Part shown: positions 4,771-5,664 of the stretch, one piece after another
Numbering within the stretch: position 1 is the stretch's first letter
How the letters are laid out: the number at the start of each line of letters is the position of its first letter
DNA from: an uncultured Collinsella sp.
GTDB taxonomy: Bacteria > Actinomycetota > Coriobacteriia > Coriobacteriales > Coriobacteriaceae
Assembly: GCA_958346165.1 (NCBI GenBank)
Contig: CATVQO010000106.1
Span: forward strand, 1 to 5,664
Reading direction: 5' to 3'
DNA length: 5,664 bases
Notes under the pieces: generated by a model
Told to the model about the DNA's origin: nothing
The model's input: the letters and a program-made list of their open reading frames with translations, nothing else
Databases searched by the model: none
Made by a program: the position numbers and the translations under genes

Positions 4771-5664
4771 CTAGTAGGAGTAGCCGTTGCCGTCGCCGGT
4801 GGGCTCTTCGTAGTAGCCCGAATCGCTCGAATCGCTTGTGTCATCGGAATCGTCAGAGCTAACCGATGAGGTTGCGGTGCCGTTGGCGTAATCATCGGAC
4901 GTGTTGTTGTTCAGGTCGCCGATCGTAGAGCTGGAGCCATCGGACTGGCCCATGGTATTGGGGCCCTTGGGATCCTTACCAGCGTCGACGCGCTCCATCA
5001 TTTCCTTAAGCTCGTCCTCGTAGACAAAGACGTAGCTCACGCCATCAATCATGGTGCTGGCATCGGCATACGAAGGCAAGTTGGCCGAATAGATGCCGTC
5101 AACATCCATGCCGCGCATGGCATTGACCGTAGAGACGATGTCCTGAACGCTCATATCGGTCACGAGCATGTCGGACAGCGAATTGACGAGGTCGAAGACC
5201 TTGGTGGCATCGAAGTTGTTGAGGATCTGGTTGGCGAGGGCGCCGAGCACCTGACGCTGGTGGCGCATGCGTGTGTAGTCGCCATCGGCATAGATGTAGC
5301 GGCAACGGGCATAGGTAAGGGCGGTCGCGCCATCCATGTGCTGCTGACCGGCGGTGATCTTAATGTCGAGATGCTCGGGGTCGTCGACATCGTCGGTTGC
5401 GTTAATGTCGATGCCGCCGACCGAATCGATGAGCGACTGCATGCCGTCGAAGCTGACCTCGGCATAGTGGGAAATCTGGACACCGCACAGCTCGTTGACC
5501 GCCTGGACCATGGCTTCGGCGCCGCCGTAGGTATGGCAGGCGTTTATCTTCATGGTCGAGCCGTTGTAGACGACCTTGGTATCGCGCGGAATGGAGATGA
5601 GCGTCGCCTGTTTTTGCGTGGGGTCGATACGCGCCAGGATAATCGAGTCAGCGCGGTATGTATC
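4771..5664 (-). CDS. LytR-CpsA-Psr (LCP) family protein, N-terminus outside window
   Basis: LCP proteins are membrane-anchored enzymes acting outside the cell, joining lipid-carried wall glycopolymers to peptidoglycan. The visible 297 residues (numbered from the window edge, where the frame is still open) hold the core: RADSIILARID (4-14), SIPRD (24-28), KINACHTYGG (39-48), SFDGMQSLIDSVGGID (71-86), ALTYARCR (115-122) and GDYTRMRHQRQVL (128-140). These include the conserved Arg and Asp residues that bind the pyrophosphate lipid. The signal anchor expected at the N-terminus is missing because the gene runs off the right edge; the ATG at 5551-5553 is internal, since SIPRD lies upstream of it. 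The tail from about 228 is low-complexity, rich in Ser, Asp, Gly and Asn, and ends in Tyr-Ser-Tyr. It is convergent with pepT. The family is clear; whether its role is teichoic acid, capsule or another polymer is not. Confidence 0.93.
   Translation of the reverse strand, partial: DTYRADSIILARIDPTQKQATLISIPRDTKVVYNGSTMKINACHTYGGAEAMVQAVNELCGVQISHYAEVSFDGMQSLIDSVGGIDINATDDVDDPEHLDIKITAGQQHMDGATALTYARCRYIYADGDYTRMRHQRQVLGALANQILNNFDATKVFDLVNSLSDMLVTDMSVQDIVSTVNAMRGMDVDGIYSANLPSYADASTMIDGVSYVFVYEDELKEMMERVDAGKDPKGPNTMGQSDGSSSTIGDLNNNTSDDYANGTATSSVSSDDSDDTSDSSDSGYYEEPTGDGNGYSY

Noticed and set aside
4771..5553. LCP gene as a complete 260-residue protein starting at 5553
   Set aside because: The same frame stays open to the window edge and encodes the conserved RADSIILARID and SIPRD motifs upstream of that Met.

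Overview
This window looks like a piece of a high-GC Gram-positive chromosome, most likely Collinsella or a close relative in the Coriobacteriia. That placement is inference. It rests on the GC-rich third codon positions, the mix of a LytR-CpsA-Psr cell-wall enzyme with peptidase T and a DtxR/MntR-type regulator, and the AAGAACGTCCCC-type intergenic repeats, which I associate with Collinsella genomes but cannot check here. No rRNA, tRNA, insertion sequence, prophage or CRISPR array is visible.

Layout. Positions 1-121 hold no gene. On the minus strand, 122-1522 encodes a phosphohexomutase (alpha-D-phosphohexomutase superfamily), starting at a GTG with a good ribosome binding site. A 158-base gap then carries a probable promoter for it and the terminator of the next gene. 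Positions 1681-2574 (minus) encode a homocysteine S-methyltransferase. Ten bases upstream lies 2585-3007 (minus), a DtxR/MntR-family metal-dependent repressor, so regulator and methyltransferase form a two-gene operon closed by the terminator at 1647-1675. The 120-base divergent gap 3008-3127 holds a perfect 20-base inverted repeat (3061-3080) flanked by two outward-facing -10-like elements. Positions 3128-4375 (plus) encode peptidase T, followed by a strong terminator. Positions 4442-4770 have no gene but are full of short repeats and hairpins, including a terminator shared by the converging genes. Positions 4771-5664 (minus) hold the C-terminal part of an LCP-family ligase whose N-terminus lies beyond the right edge.

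How they fit together. The central block is the most coherent unit: a metal-sensing repressor sits beside two probable metalloenzymes, a zinc-type homocysteine methyltransferase in its own operon and di-metal peptidase T facing away from it. The palindrome between them is well placed to control both directions. The regulator has an unusual metal-site signature: MntR-type Asp and Glu near the N-terminus, but a DtxR-type Cys in the second half of the site. The outer two genes belong to sugar-phosphate metabolism and envelope assembly and appear to be separate transcription units.
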